From: Virgibacillus sp. 7505
GTDB lineage: Bacteria > Bacillota > Bacilli > Bacillales > Amphibacillaceae
NCBI RefSeq assembly: GCF_002272135.1
Contig: NZ_NPBF01000023.1
Span: forward strand, 1 to 48,032
DNA: 48,032 nucleotides
Reading direction: 5' to 3'
The position numbers and the translations under genes were made by a program. Positions 1-7,889 of this stretch are shown here, piece by piece; positions within the stretch are counted from its first letter, which is position 1; every line of letters starts with the position of its first letter. The notes under the pieces are model-generated. The model made no database searches, was not told where the DNA came from, and saw only the letters and a list, made by a program, of their open reading frames with translations.

Positions 1-93
1 GTACTGTGGCACTAATAAATCCCCAACATTTAGTTCTGCTTTCGTACCATGAAAAAAAGGACCATTATCTAAAGCATCTTTTTTGTCATTCAT
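1..93 (-). CDS. arr: Rifampin ADP-ribosyltransferase, 5' end only
   Basis: Only the first 31 codons lie in the window; the rest continues beyond base 1. The reading begins at ATG (93-91) after an AAGAGGTG ribosome site about 8 bases upstream. The peptide contains GPFFHGTKAELNVGDLL (residues 11-27), which matches the conserved N-terminus of Arr enzymes, including the H-G-T-K stretch. Arr enzymes inactivate rifamycins by transferring ADP-ribose from NAD+ to the C23 hydroxyl of the drug; they are small cytosolic proteins of about 140 residues. Chromosomal arr genes are common in environmental Bacillaceae. The identification rests on this short N-terminus, so the integrity of the remainder cannot be judged here. 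Confidence 0.8.
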   Translation of the reverse strand, partial: MNDKKDALDNGPFFHGTKAELNVGDLLVPQY

Positions 94-676
94 ACCGATA
101 CACCTCTTATATTTTTAGATTTGTATATAACAGCATAATGTAGGAATTACAAAAAGAGTAGTCTATAAATAATTTCCAAATAATGATACAATGTAAATAG
201 ATAGAAAGATTACGACGATATTTACCTTTTATTTTATGGGATATAACTGGTTAAATTCTGTTCCGCACACAAGTTCACCCAGAGGAACTCGTTTAGTGAT
301 GGAGAACTTCTAATACCTTTTAAGGAAACCCCGGATACCATTGGTGTCAGGGGTTTTTCTTTATACTATCTAACTTTAGCCCTTAAGGCATCCCACCATT
401 ATTCCTGTTCTTTTTTTGTAATCTCCATCCTTACCGAAAAGTTCTGTTCCGAATTTTGTTGGTAGGAGTAAATCGCTGCCCATACTACTGCTCAAATACG
501 TGTTGGCAGAAGATCAAGAATACGCGCCATGTTGCAGCAGGTTATTCAGTATTTCTAAGGCTTAAAGGGTTATATATTTTGATTATCCAGTGGCTCTTGG
601 GACATTTCTTTAATTGAAGGAATTCAGTAATGCAGAAAGGAATTAATAAGTACGAATACAGGAGAGGTGATGATAA
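94..676. other. Gene-poor region with apparent ORF remnants
   Basis: No complete gene is convincing here. An open stretch at 236-313 on the plus strand (25 codons ending in TAA) has no ribosome site and runs straight into a strong terminator at 326-361, so it looks like the 3' tail of a lost gene. A second stretch around 440-557 reads openly in two frames with stops close together at about 557, again suggesting a decayed 3' end. A phage holin gene follows, so the region is plausibly the scar of a prophage. No homologue is named because the fragments are too short. Confidence 0.4.
326..358 (+). terminator. Rho-independent terminator
   Basis: AAACCCC (326-332) pairs with GGGGTTT (350-356); the interior (GATACCA with TGGTGTC) extends the stem, and a T-run follows. 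It resembles the terminator at 1069-1097 after the holin gene. Confidence 0.75.
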
Positions 677-949
677 ATGGAAGAAGTAATGACCTTTGCT
701 TCGATTATCAGCCCTATTGTAATTGCTTTAGTGCAACTTATCAAAAAGACAATCACAGTAAACAACAGGTATTTACCATTGATTAGTTTGCTCATAGGTA
801 TTCTCGTAGGATTTTTGGCTTGGCCGTTCACTGATTTGGATGTAGTCTTGAGGCTATGGTCAGGTGGCTTTGCTGGGCTTGCAGCATCAGGATTGTACTC
901 ATTGGGTAAAAAGACAATTTCAAATAATAATAATGATAAGGCGGCCTAA
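677..949 (+). CDS. Phage A118-type holin
   Basis: This 90-residue protein has hydrophobic segments at about residues 6-22, 33-50 and 57-75, with a charged, Asn/Lys-rich tail. The arrangement P-x-x-V/I-x-x-x-Q-x-I-K-K-T followed by a short polar loop, then LP-x-(I/L)-S-x-LIG, matches the Listeria phage A118 holin family as I remember it. Holins oligomerise in the cytoplasmic membrane and release or activate endolysin at the end of phage growth. The start has a strong GGAGAGGTG site 7 bases upstream. No endolysin follows: only a 23-codon open stretch (956-1027) separates it from a terminator at 1069-1097. It is therefore probably a remnant of a prophage lysis cassette or a domesticated holin. 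Confidence 0.7.
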   Translation: MEEVMTFASIISPIVIALVQLIKKTITVNNRYLPLISLLIGILVGFLAWPFTDLDVVLRLWSGGFAGLAASGLYSLGKKTISNNNNDKAA

Positions 950-1068
950 GGGTTGGTGCGTATTAAGATCGATGATTTAAAATTAGTGGAAAGCTGTAAA
1001 GGGAGAAACGTAAAAAAAGATAGGTAAGTATTGAAATAAAGTGATAGAAGTTTCTGCGTTTGTTAGGC

Positions 1069-1097
1069 AAACCCCTGGTATCTAGTCAGGGGTTTTT
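1069..1097 (+). terminator. Rho-independent terminator after the holin
   Basis: AAACCCCTG (1069-1077) pairs perfectly with CAGGGGTTT (1087-1095), followed by T residues. Confidence 0.8.
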
Positions 1098-1135
1098 GCA
1101 TGTAATATAGATTCGTCTTTTGCAATCATATCATA

Positions 1136-1687
1136 TCAATATAATTTAAGAATATTAACTAAATGTATATTCATTTTATCAGCTGATTCTTGAAAATCAC
1201 GGCGGTACCACTCGATAATTAAGCCTATGATTGAATTTGACATATAGGAGAATAAATAATCTTTTTCCTCGAGGTAAGCTGTATGTTTATCCTCGATAAG
1301 GATTGAGCGTATTTCATCGAACAGCATGTAATAATACTCGGTAGATACTTCTTTTGATAAGATTATTTTATAAAACTCTTCATATTTTTTGACGTGATGG
1401 AAGATACGGACAGTTTTTGGGTCCAGTTTTTCTCTATCAATATATTCTTTATAGCGATATGGTTCATTATAGGATTTTCGTAGATCTATCATAATCTCTT
1501 CAAAAAGTTCCTTGAATACATCTCCAATTTCTTGATAATGAAAATAAAATGTCACGCGATTAATATTGGCTTGTTTACAGAGTTCAGTTATTTTTATCTG
1601 AGTTAAAGGCTTCTTTTTTAGTAGGTTCGTTAATGACAAGTGTATATTCTGTTTTGTTTTTAAAACACGCAAATCATTTTTATTCAA
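1136..1687 (-). CDS. TetR/AcrR family transcriptional regulator
   Basis: This is a one-domain repressor with an N-terminal helix-turn-helix at about residues 28-52 (ITELCKQANINRVTFYFHY) and a helical C-terminal ligand/dimer domain of the kind seen in DhaS-like regulators (IIGLIIEWYRRDF near the end). I choose a TTG start at 1687 because AGGGGA lies 7 bases upstream. Longer in-frame starts up to 1801 would add an uncharacteristic leader and would run through the shared promoter region. The resulting length of 183 residues is typical of the family. The gene is divergent from a short-chain dehydrogenase, and a 20-bp palindrome lies between them (1728-1747), so it most likely represses that gene and itself. 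The ligand is unknown. Confidence 0.85.
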   Translation of the reverse strand: MNKNDLRVLKTKQNIHLSLTNLLKKKPLTQIKITELCKQANINRVTFYFHYQEIGDVFKELFEEIMIDLRKSYNEPYRYKEYIDREKLDPKTVRIFHHVKKYEEFYKIILSKEVSTEYYYMLFDEIRSILIEDKHTAYLEEKDYLFSYMSNSIIGLIIEWYRRDFQESADKMNIHLVNILKLY

Positions 1688-1727
1688 AGAAGAATCCCCT
1701 TTTATTGAACACTTTTTTAAAATTTGT

Positions 1728-1747
1728 ATCATATTGTACAATCTGAT
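1728..1747. promoter_or_regulatory. Probable TetR operator, 20-bp palindrome
   Basis: The two 10-base half sites differ at one position; the core ATTGTACAAT (1733-1742) is perfect. It overlaps a possible minus-strand -10 (TATGAT, 1733-1728) of the TetR gene. A partial copy of the core, AATGTACAAT, recurs at 1801-1810 just before the dehydrogenase ribosome site. Confidence 0.6.
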
Positions 1748-1830
1748 TAATTCTGCTGATTGAATGCGGTTACAAATATATAATATTATTTTATCGAACA
1801 AATGTACAATAACTAAGGGGGACTTGTATT

Positions 1831-2589
1831 ATGAGATTAAAAGATAAAGTAGCAATCGTAACAGGTGCGGCTTCAGGAATGGGGAAAGCAATAGCAGAAC
1901 TTTACGCAAAAGAAGGGGCAAAAGTAGTTATATCTGACTTTAACTTTGAAGGGGCACAAGCAGTTGCAGAGGCTATAAAGGAGAAGGGCGGCGCGGCAAT
2001 TGCTAACCGTACAAACGTCGCAGAGTCAGCGGATTTGGAGCGGTTATTTGCAGAAACGAAAGAAGCATTTGGTAAATTAGATATTTTGGTTAACAATGCG
2101 GGTATTATGGACGGGATGGAACCGGTAGGAGAGATTACGGATGAGAAATGGGATCGCGTCTTTGCTGTGAACACCACTGGTGTCATGCGGGCAATGCGTA
2201 TTGCTACGAATATCTTCTTGGAACAAGGCCATGGTGTAATCGTCAATAATATATCAGCAGGCGGTTTGCGCGGAGCGCGTGCAGGAGCAGCATATACAGC
2301 TTCCAAGCATGCAGTAACTGGATTGACGAAAAATACGGCATTTATGTATGCACACTCTGGTATCCGGTGTAATGGTATAGCCCCGGGTGGGGTCGAGACA
2401 AACATAAGTGCATCTATGACGAATATCTCGGAATTTGGAGCTGGGCGTCAAATGACTGGTAATGAAACAATGCCGCGTGTAGGGAAACCAGCTGAAATCG
2501 CTCAACTTGCTCTTTTCTTAGGTTCTGATGAGTCAAGCTTCGTCAATGGGCAGGTCATAGCAGCTGACGCAGGATGGACTGCATACTAA
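1831..2589 (+). CDS. SDR family oxidoreductase
   Basis: This 252-residue cytosolic NAD(P)-dependent oxidoreductase is a classical short-chain dehydrogenase/reductase. The nucleotide-binding motif TGAASGMG is at residues 11-18, NNAG at 88-91, and the catalytic Ser142, Tyr155 and Lys159 (YTASK) are all present. Asp36 after the second strand suggests a preference for NAD(H), as in glucose-1-dehydrogenase- and BacC/FabG-like members. The ATG at 1831 is preceded by AAGGGGG at a normal distance. It is divergent from a TetR regulator that probably controls it and ends in a strong terminator, so it is a single-gene unit. The substrate cannot be read from sequence. Confidence 0.9.
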   Translation: MRLKDKVAIVTGAASGMGKAIAELYAKEGAKVVISDFNFEGAQAVAEAIKEKGGAAIANRTNVAESADLERLFAETKEAFGKLDILVNNAGIMDGMEPVGEITDEKWDRVFAVNTTGVMRAMRIATNIFLEQGHGVIVNNISAGGLRGARAGAAYTASKHAVTGLTKNTAFMYAHSGIRCNGIAPGGVETNISASMTNISEFGAGRQMTGNETMPRVGKPAEIAQLALFLGSDESSFVNGQVIAADAGWTAY

Positions 2590-2607
2590 TAGAAAGCAGA
2601 AGATGTA

Positions 2608-2645
2608 TAACAAAACCTGAAACTATTTCAGGTTTTGTTATTTAT
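2608..2645 (+). terminator. Rho-independent terminator after the SDR gene
   Basis: A perfect 15-bp stem (2608-2622 with 2626-2640) around a CTA loop is followed by TTTATTTT. The stem is A/T-flanked and could act in both directions. Confidence 0.85.
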
Positions 2646-2688
2646 TTTAAGATTTTAAATGCCCTTTGCGTTCTATCCATGACTAAAT

Positions 2689-2910
2689 TCAGCCCCTTGG
2701 CGGGAATGGATCATTTCCATAAGAATCACGTTCCCGAATTCTTCCGTCTCGTCCGTGAATGAAGTGTTCACCTTTAGCCTGCTTGGCTAGTTCTTTCCCA
2801 TAATCCATTGCTTCTTTCTGCGTGTTAAAGCGGCCTGAAGCACGCTTTGCCCCTTCTTTCTTTACTTGCCAACTGCCATTCCCGTCTGGGGTAGTGTGAT
2901 AGTTTGACAT
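2689..2910 (-). CDS. DUF2188 family small protein
   Basis: This 73-residue polar protein begins at ATG 2910 with a GGAGGTGG ribosome site; an upstream in-frame ATG at 2952 lacks one. It opens with an H-x-x-P-x-x-G-x-W-x-V-K-x-E-G-A-x-R-A pattern, followed by T-Q-K-E-A-x-x-Y-G-K-E-L-A and G-E-x-x-I-H-G-R-D-G-R-I-R. This is the signature of DUF2188, a small basic fold seen in many bacteria. Members have no established biochemical role. It is a single gene facing the SDR unit across a shared intergenic region. There are no signal peptide or membrane segments. Confidence 0.85.
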   Translation of the reverse strand: MSNYHTTPDGNGSWQVKKEGAKRASGRFNTQKEAMDYGKELAKQAKGEHFIHGRDGRIRERDSYGNDPFPPRG

Positions 2911-3090
2911 TATTCCACCTCCAATAATTGGCTCATAGGGTCTATACCACATAATCGCTATATTAATGCAAGTTAGCAGGGTTCAAGCAGTTCTCTAAGT
3001 TGTCACTTATTTGTGAAATAATGTACAAACTTTTCAGGAGATTGAAAAACGATATGTGAAATAATAGAACCATAACAAGGAGGAGATCAA

Positions 3091-3471
3091 ATGCCAAAAC
3101 TACGTGTTACGTTATTTCATGAAATATTGGAACAGTTAGAAGCAGACCAACTCCAAGGAACGAAAGCAAGAGAATACCGATGCGCTGTAGGAACATGCAC
3201 ACCATACGATGTCGTACATCACGCAGAAGTGCTGCTGCAGGAAGGGTTCATTTCAGGTGTTGTAACAAATTCTAAGGACTATAGAGATGTTTTTATTGAC
3301 GATATCTTAGTAAAAGGACATGAGCTGTTAGCTTTGATGGTTAACCGGCGAATTCTGGATGGTGCCAAGCAGCTGCTTGGGGAGACATACGAAAAAGTGA
3401 CACCAGGTATCCTTCTCGAAGCATTGAAACTGGCAATAATGAAAAGCACAAAAGAGGAGCTTGCCGTATAG
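3091..3471 (+). CDS. Small protein, possibly DUF2513-like winged helix
   Basis: This 126-residue soluble protein starts at ATG 3091 after an AAGGAGGAG site. The middle reads VVHHAEVLLQEGFISGV, then IDDILVKGHELLA and a helical segment NRRILDGAKQLLG. The pattern of a two-strand wing, a G-H-E-x-L motif and a following helix resembles the DUF2513 / YjcQ type of phage-associated winged-helix protein, but the match is from memory and weak. Cys residues at about 31 and 35 (CAVGTC) have no partner motif. The gene ends inside a hairpin that probably serves as its terminator. The function is unknown. Confidence 0.7.
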   Translation: MPKLRVTLFHEILEQLEADQLQGTKAREYRCAVGTCTPYDVVHHAEVLLQEGFISGVVTNSKDYRDVFIDDILVKGHELLALMVNRRILDGAKQLLGETYEKVTPGILLEALKLAIMKSTKEELAV

Positions 3472-3480
3472 GCAAGCTCC
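3456..3480 (+). terminator. Hairpin overlapping the stop codon
   Basis: GGAGCTTGCC (3456-3465) pairs perfectly with GGCAAGCTCC (3471-3480). The T-tract that follows is poor (TTATTC), so termination may be inefficient. Confidence 0.55.
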
Positions 3481-3499
3481 TTATTCATACAATGTGTGT

Positions 3500-3643
3500 T
3501 TAGCGTTCTTTAAGATAATAATCTTCCATACTATGTTGTTCTCTGCGGTAGCTTCTGGTATATCCACATTTACACGAATCAGTGACACTATCAATCTTAT
3601 GACGGCCTCGCAACTTGCAGACAAGCTTGTAAAACAGCTTCAC
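3500..3643 (-). CDS. Putative 47-residue zinc-ribbon-like protein
   Basis: A GTG-initiated frame of 47 residues lies antisense to the short gap before lexA. The peptide has a basic, aromatic N-terminus (KLFYKLVCKLRGRHKI) and a central C-K-C-G-Y-T-R motif. This resembles small prophage proteins of the DUF1660 type that carry a C-x2-C metal knuckle, although here the pair is C-x-C with one more upstream Cys. The only ribosome-site-like sequence, GGGTGG, is 4 bases before the GTG, which is close. It is too small for confident recognition; the codon pattern and composition look protein-like, but it could be chance. Confidence 0.45.
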   Translation of the reverse strand: MKLFYKLVCKLRGRHKIDSVTDSCKCGYTRSYRREQHSMEDYYLKER

Positions 3644-3735
3644 GATACCACCCGCTTTCTAACTTTTGGTAATAGCTTAATCTAATATACCCAAAAAGTA
3701 TGTCGAAAGCAGGCAGAAACTGTGTAAATTCTATG

Positions 3736-3760
3736 AAAAAAAAAACCGGCCGAAGCCGAT
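3736..3760 (-). terminator. lexA terminator
   Basis: On the minus strand, ATCGGC-TTCG-GCCGGT forms a tetraloop hairpin (3760-3745) followed by an uninterrupted T-run (3744-3736). Confidence 0.9.
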
Positions 3761-3761
3761 T

Positions 3762-4391
3762 TTATTGGATGGAGCGATATAAGCCTATTACTTTCCCTAA
3801 AATGCTGACATTATCCAAAATGATAGGATCCATCGTACTGTTTTCCGGTTGCAGTCGTATCTGATTTTCTTCTTTGAAGAAACGTTTCACAGTCGCTTCA
3901 TTGTCCTCAGTCATCGCCACAACAATTTCTCCGTTTTGAGCCGTTTGCTGCTGTTTGACGATTACCATGTCCCCGTCAAGAATACCAGCTTCAATCATAC
4001 TTTCCCCAACAATGACCAGAACGAATATATTATCATCCGGACCTACTAAATGGCTAGGTACAGGTACATATTCTTCTATATTCTCCACTGCAGTAATTGG
4101 AATACCAGCTGTTACCTTTCCGATAACGGGAGCATAGTTTGCCTCACCGCGGGGAATATCTGTCTGATCATCACTATCCAATGATAATACCTCGATGGCA
4201 CGCGGCTTTGTCGGATCGCGGCGGATAAGACCTTTCTTCTCTAAACGGGAAAGGTGGCCGTGAACGGTAGAGCTTGATGCCAAGCCGACTGCTTCGCCGA
4301 TTTCCCTGACGGATGGCGGGTACCCTTTATCGAGTACCTGCTCCTTTATGTATGCTAGAATCGCTTCCTGTCTTTTCGATAGTTTTATCAT
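3762..4391 (-). CDS. lexA: SOS repressor LexA
   Basis: This 209-residue repressor of the SOS regulon is cleaved when RecA filaments form on damaged DNA. The N-terminal winged helix (residues 1-65; [23 protein letters not shown]) is almost identical to that of B. subtilis LexA. The self-cleavage site Ala95-Gly96 lies in VTAGIP, and the serine protease dyad is Ser131 (GESMIEAGI) and Lys169 (ATVKRF), so the protein should be active. I choose ATG 4391 (MIKLSKRQ), preceded by ACGGGGTG, rather than the upstream frame extension to 4517, which runs through the promoter. It is divergent from the SOS operon and is itself probably autoregulated through the box at 4456-4467. Confidence 0.97.
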   Translation of the reverse strand: MIKLSKRQEAILAYIKEQVLDKGYPPSVREIGEAVGLASSSTVHGHLSRLEKKGLIRRDPTKPRAIEVLSLDSDDQTDIPRGEANYAPVIGKVTAGIPITAVENIEEYVPVPSHLVGPDDNIFVLVIVGESMIEAGILDGDMVIVKQQQTAQNGEIVVAMTEDNEATVKRFFKEENQIRLQPENSTMDPIILDNVSILGKVIGLYRSIQ

Positions 4392-4428
4392 GTATCGAAC
4401 ACCCCGTGCATATATTTTTATTACATAG

Positions 4429-4457
4429 AGTATACCATGATAGATTGCAATATACAA
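4429..4457 (-). promoter_or_regulatory. lexA promoter
   Basis: On the minus strand, TTGTAT (4457-4452) and TATACT (4434-4429) are separated by 17 bases. The -35 touches the LexA box at 4456-4467. Confidence 0.6.
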
Positions 4458-4467
4458 ACATCCGTTC
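4456..4467. promoter_or_regulatory. LexA box, lexA side
   Basis: AAACATCCGTTC matches the Bacillus consensus GAAC-N4-GTTC with one substitution in the first position. It overlaps the lexA -35 and would give autoregulation. Confidence 0.65.
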
Positions 4468-4478
4468 GAAAAAAAGCC

Positions 4479-4506
4479 TTGACTAGAACCTATGTTCGTA
4501 TATAAT
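4479..4506 (+). promoter_or_regulatory. SOS operon promoter (yneA position - yneB - ynzC)
   Basis: TTGACT (4479-4484) and TATAAT (4501-4506) are separated by 16 bases. The spacer is filled by a perfect LexA box, so repressor binding would exclude RNA polymerase. Confidence 0.85.
4486..4497. promoter_or_regulatory. LexA box, perfect
   Basis: GAACCTATGTTC fits GAAC-N4-GTTC exactly and lies between the -35 and -10 of the SOS operon promoter. Confidence 0.9.
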
Positions 4507-4520
4507 GGAATTAACAAAGA

Positions 4521-4532
4521 GAACGCACGTTC
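4521..4532. promoter_or_regulatory. LexA box, second perfect copy
   Basis: GAACGCACGTTC fits GAAC-N4-GTTC exactly and lies 14 bases downstream of the -10, just before the ribosome site of the first gene of the operon. Confidence 0.9.
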
Positions 4533-4554
4533 TTAAAACACGGAGGGGTCTACC

Positions 4555-4650
4555 ATGTTCAAAAAACTAGCGAAATCAGATCTATTCTATTATGTGCTTT
4601 TCGGCTTCACGCTTTTCTTCTTATACTTTACACTTATAATGAGTGTCTAA
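4555..4650 (+). CDS. 31-residue SOS-controlled membrane microprotein at the yneA locus
   Basis: The first gene of the LexA-boxed operon encodes only 31 residues: a basic N-terminus (Lys3, Lys4, Lys7), then one hydrophobic segment (about residues 11-30) that is rich in Phe and Tyr, and a stop. The ribosome site GGAGGGG is 7-8 bases before the ATG. In B. subtilis and Listeria this position holds yneA, a cell-division inhibitor of about 100 residues made of one membrane span plus an extracellular LysM domain. Here the LysM part is absent, and there is no room for it: yneB begins 25 bases after the stop. By position and control it is probably an SOS division inhibitor reduced to its membrane segment, comparable in size to Caulobacter SidA. 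That function is inferred, not shown. Confidence 0.75.
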   Translation: MFKKLAKSDLFYYVLFGFTLFFLYFTLIMSV

Positions 4651-4663
4651 TTAGTCGAACTGA

Positions 4664-5335
<672 letters not shown>

Positions 5336-5377
5336 CATAGTGTGTATCAACTTTAATGCTTAAAGGAGCATATACAC

Positions 5378-5602
5378 ATGTTAAGTAAAGACAAATTAGC
5401 ACGCCTCAATGCGTTAGCAAATAAAGCAAAGGCAGAAGGACTCAGCCTTAGCGAACAGAAAGAGCAAAAGGAACTAAGACAGGAATATTTGGGAAATGTA
5501 CGTTCTTCATTCAAAAACCAGTTCAAGTCGATGACAGTTATGGATCGTGAAGGCAATGACGTAACACCAGAAAAAGTAAAAAAATTACGTGAAGAGGAAT
5601 AA
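5378..5602 (+). CDS. ynzC: YnzC, UPF0291 / DUF896 protein
   Basis: This 74-residue helical-hairpin protein has the DUF896 signature: K-L-A-R-L-N-A-L-A-x-K-A-K near the N-terminus, L-R-Q-E-Y-L in the middle and D-R-E-G-N-D-V-T-P-E-K near the C-terminus. It is the third gene of the SOS operon, as in B. subtilis, and ends at a strong terminator. The start at ATG 5378 has an AAAGGAG site. No enzymatic function is established for the family; related proteins are abundant cytosolic helical proteins. Co-transcription with yneB is inferred from the 42-base gap and the lack of an intervening terminator. Confidence 0.93.
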   Translation: MLSKDKLARLNALANKAKAEGLSLSEQKEQKELRQEYLGNVRSSFKNQFKSMTVMDREGNDVTPEKVKKLREEE

Positions 5603-5645
5603 GAAGGGATGGCTGACTCTATGTACAGCCTTTCCCTTCTTTTTC
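5601..5645 (+). terminator. SOS operon terminator
   Basis: AAGAAGGGA-TGGCTG pairs with CAGCC-T-TTCCCTTCTT around an A/T-rich loop and is followed by a T-run. Confidence 0.9.
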
Positions 5646-5728
5646 TATATATAAATCCTTGTTTATCGGAAGATTTTTGTATAGGATGAACAAGAGTACA
5701 TAATTTGCTAGATGAAAGGGATGTTTAC

Positions 5729-7732
5729 ATGGTTCAGACTACAGAATTGCTTTCCATTAATACAATTCGTACGTTATCAATCGATGCAATCGAAGCAGCG
5801 AATTCCGGCCACCCCGGTATGCCGATGGGTGCAGCGCCGATGGCTTATACGCTTTTCACCGATTTCATGGCTCACAATCCGAAGAATTCCCATTGGTTCA
5901 ACCGGGACCGTTTCGTATTGTCTGCTGGACATGGTTCCATGTTATTGTATTCCCTCTTGCATTTGTCTGGATACAAAGTATCCATTGATGATTTGAAATC
6001 CTTCCGCCAGTACGGATCACGTACACCAGGACATCCGGAAGTCCATCATACAGATGGTGTCGAAGCAACTACTGGTCCGCTTGGACAAGGTATCGCGATG
6101 GCTACTGGTATGGCGATGGCAGAGGCGCATCTTGCAGCGAAGTATAATAAAGAGGGCTTCCCTGTTGTAGATCACTACACATATGCAATTTGTGGTGATG
6201 GTGACTTAATGGAAGGTATTTCGCATGAAACAGCTTCACTTGCAGGCCACCTTGGCTTGGACAAGCTTATCGTGCTATATGATTCCAATGATATTTCTCT
6301 AGATGGTGATCTTCACCACAGCTTCTCTGAAAACGTAGAGGATCGCTTCAAAGCTTATGGCTGGCAAGTTATCCGCGTCGAAGAAGGCAGAAATGTAGAT
6401 GCGATTCGTGAGGCAATCAAACAAGCAAAAGCGAATACAACACAGCCAACTTTGATCGAAGTGAAAACAGTTATTGGATATGGTTCTCCGAACAAATCAG
6501 CAAAAAGCGCTTCCCATGGTTCACCGCTAGGTGTTGATGAAGTGAAGCTTACGAAGGAATATTACAAGTGGGAGCATGAAGAATTCCACGTTCCGGAAGA
6601 GGTTTATGGTGATTTCGAAGAGAAAGTCATCAAAAAAGGCGCAGAAGCAGAAAAGGCTTGGAATGAGTTATTTGCTAAGTATGAGGAAGCGCACCCTGAG
6701 CTTGCAAAAGAACTGACTACTGCAATCAAAGGTGAATTGCCAGAAGGCTGGGCAGATACGCTTCCGACATATGAAGAGGGCAAAGACAAGACTGCCACTC
6801 GTTCTGCTTCTGGTAAAGTATTGAACGCAATCGCAGATGCAGTGCCTAGCTTGTTCGGCGGAAGTGCTGACCTTGCGGGTTCGAATAAAACATTGCTCGC
6901 AAAAGAAGAGAACTTCTCCAAAGCCAACTACAGCGGACGCAATATCTGGTTCGGTGTACGTGAATTCGCAATGGGTGCTGCATTGAACGGTATGGCACTT
7001 CATGGTGGATTGAAAGTGTATGGTGGTACATTCTTCGTCTTCAGCGATTACTTGCGTCCAGCTATCCGTCTGTCTGCATTGATGGGAACACCTGTGACAT
7101 ACGTATTGACACATGACTCTATTGCAGTCGGAGAAGATGGTCCAACACATGAACCAATCGAACAGCTGCCATCCTTGCGCGCAATGCCTGGCTTGAGTGT
7201 TGTCCGTCCAGCAGACGGTAACGAAACACAGGCTGCATGGAGACTAGCACTTGAATCTGATAAGGTTCCAACGGCGCTTGTTTTGACTCGTCAAGATCTT
7301 CCGACACTTCCATCCACGCAGCAAGCTGCGTATGAGGGCGTGAAGAAGGGTGCGTATGTTGTAAGCCCAGCCCAGAAGGAAACGGCTGATGTATTGCTTC
7401 TTGCAACTGGTTCAGAAGTTCAGTTGGCTGTACGTGCACAAGAAGCACTTCGTGAACAGAACATCGAGGCGTCAGTAGTCAGCATGCCTTCTTGGGATCG
7501 TTTCGAGCTTCAGGAGCAGTCCTACAAGGATAGCGTCCTTCCTCCAGCAGTGAAAAAGCGTGTTGGTATTGAAATGGCTTCTCCGCTAGGCTGGGAAAGA
7601 TATGTCGGTGATGAAGGCAAAGTAATCGGTATTAATACTTTCGGTGCCTCTGGCAACGGAGATAAATTGATTGAAGCATTCGGCTTTACTGTTGAGAATG
7701 TGATTGAAAAAGTGAAATCCATTTTGGATTAA
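5729..7732 (+). CDS. tkt: Transketolase
   Basis: This 667-residue thiamine-diphosphate enzyme of the pentose phosphate pathway transfers two-carbon units between ketose and aldose phosphates in the cytosol. The N-terminal motif [12 protein letters not shown] is followed by the cofactor/metal motif G-D-G-D-L-M-E-G and then the pyrimidine domain with [15 protein letters not shown], all typical of bacterial Tkt. The start at ATG 5729 has AAGGG 8 bases upstream; a TTG at 5705 in the same frame lacks a comparable site. It lies between ynzC and sirA exactly as in B. subtilis. It is bracketed by terminators on both sides, so it is transcribed alone. Confidence 0.97.
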   Translation: MVQTTELLSINTIRTLSIDAIEAANSGHPGMPMGAAPMAYTLFTDFMAHNPKNSHWFNRDRFVLSAGHGSMLLYSLLHLSGYKVSIDDLKSFRQYGSRTPGHPEVHHTDGVEATTGPLGQGIAMATGMAMAEAHLAAKYNKEGFPVVDHYTYAICGDGDLMEGISHETASLAGHLGLDKLIVLYDSNDISLDGDLHHSFSENVEDRFKAYGWQVIRVEEGRNVDAIREAIKQAKANTTQPTLIEVKTVIGYGSPNKSAKSASHGSPLGVDEVKLTKEYYKWEHEEFHVPEEVYGDFEEKVIKKGAEAEKAWNELFAKYEEAHPELAKELTTAIKGELPEGWADTLPTYEEGKDKTATRSASGKVLNAIADAVPSLFGGSADLAGSNKTLLAKEENFSKANYSGRNIWFGVREFAMGAALNGMALHGGLKVYGGTFFVFSDYLRPAIRLSALMGTPVTYVLTHDSIAVGEDGPTHEPIEQLPSLRAMPGLSVVRPADGNETQAAWRLALESDKVPTALVLTRQDLPTLPSTQQAAYEGVKKGAYVVSPAQKETADVLLLATGSEVQLAVRAQEALREQNIEASVVSMPSWDRFELQEQSYKDSVLPPAVKKRVGIEMASPLGWERYVGDEGKVIGINTFGASGNGDKLIEAFGFTVENVIEKVKSILD

Positions 7733-7735
7733 TAG

Positions 7736-7771
7736 AAAGACCGGCCGTAGATATTGGCCGGTCTTTTTCTT
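7736..7771 (+). terminator. tkt terminator
   Basis: AAAGACCGGCC (7736-7746) pairs perfectly with GGCCGGTCTTT (7756-7766) and is followed by T-rich sequence. Confidence 0.92.
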
Positions 7772-7889
7772 TTATGACAAAATTCGAGTAAACCTTTTTA
7801 ACTTCGTGTCTCTTTGCTACAAGTTCCGAGGGATTAAGCATTGTTCCTGGCGTATACTATTCTTTCAAAGGAGAAGGAGGGACAAGCTT

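Noticed and set aside
1902-2405. 167-codon open frame on the minus strand
   Set aside because: It is the complement of the dehydrogenase gene with no motif of its own.
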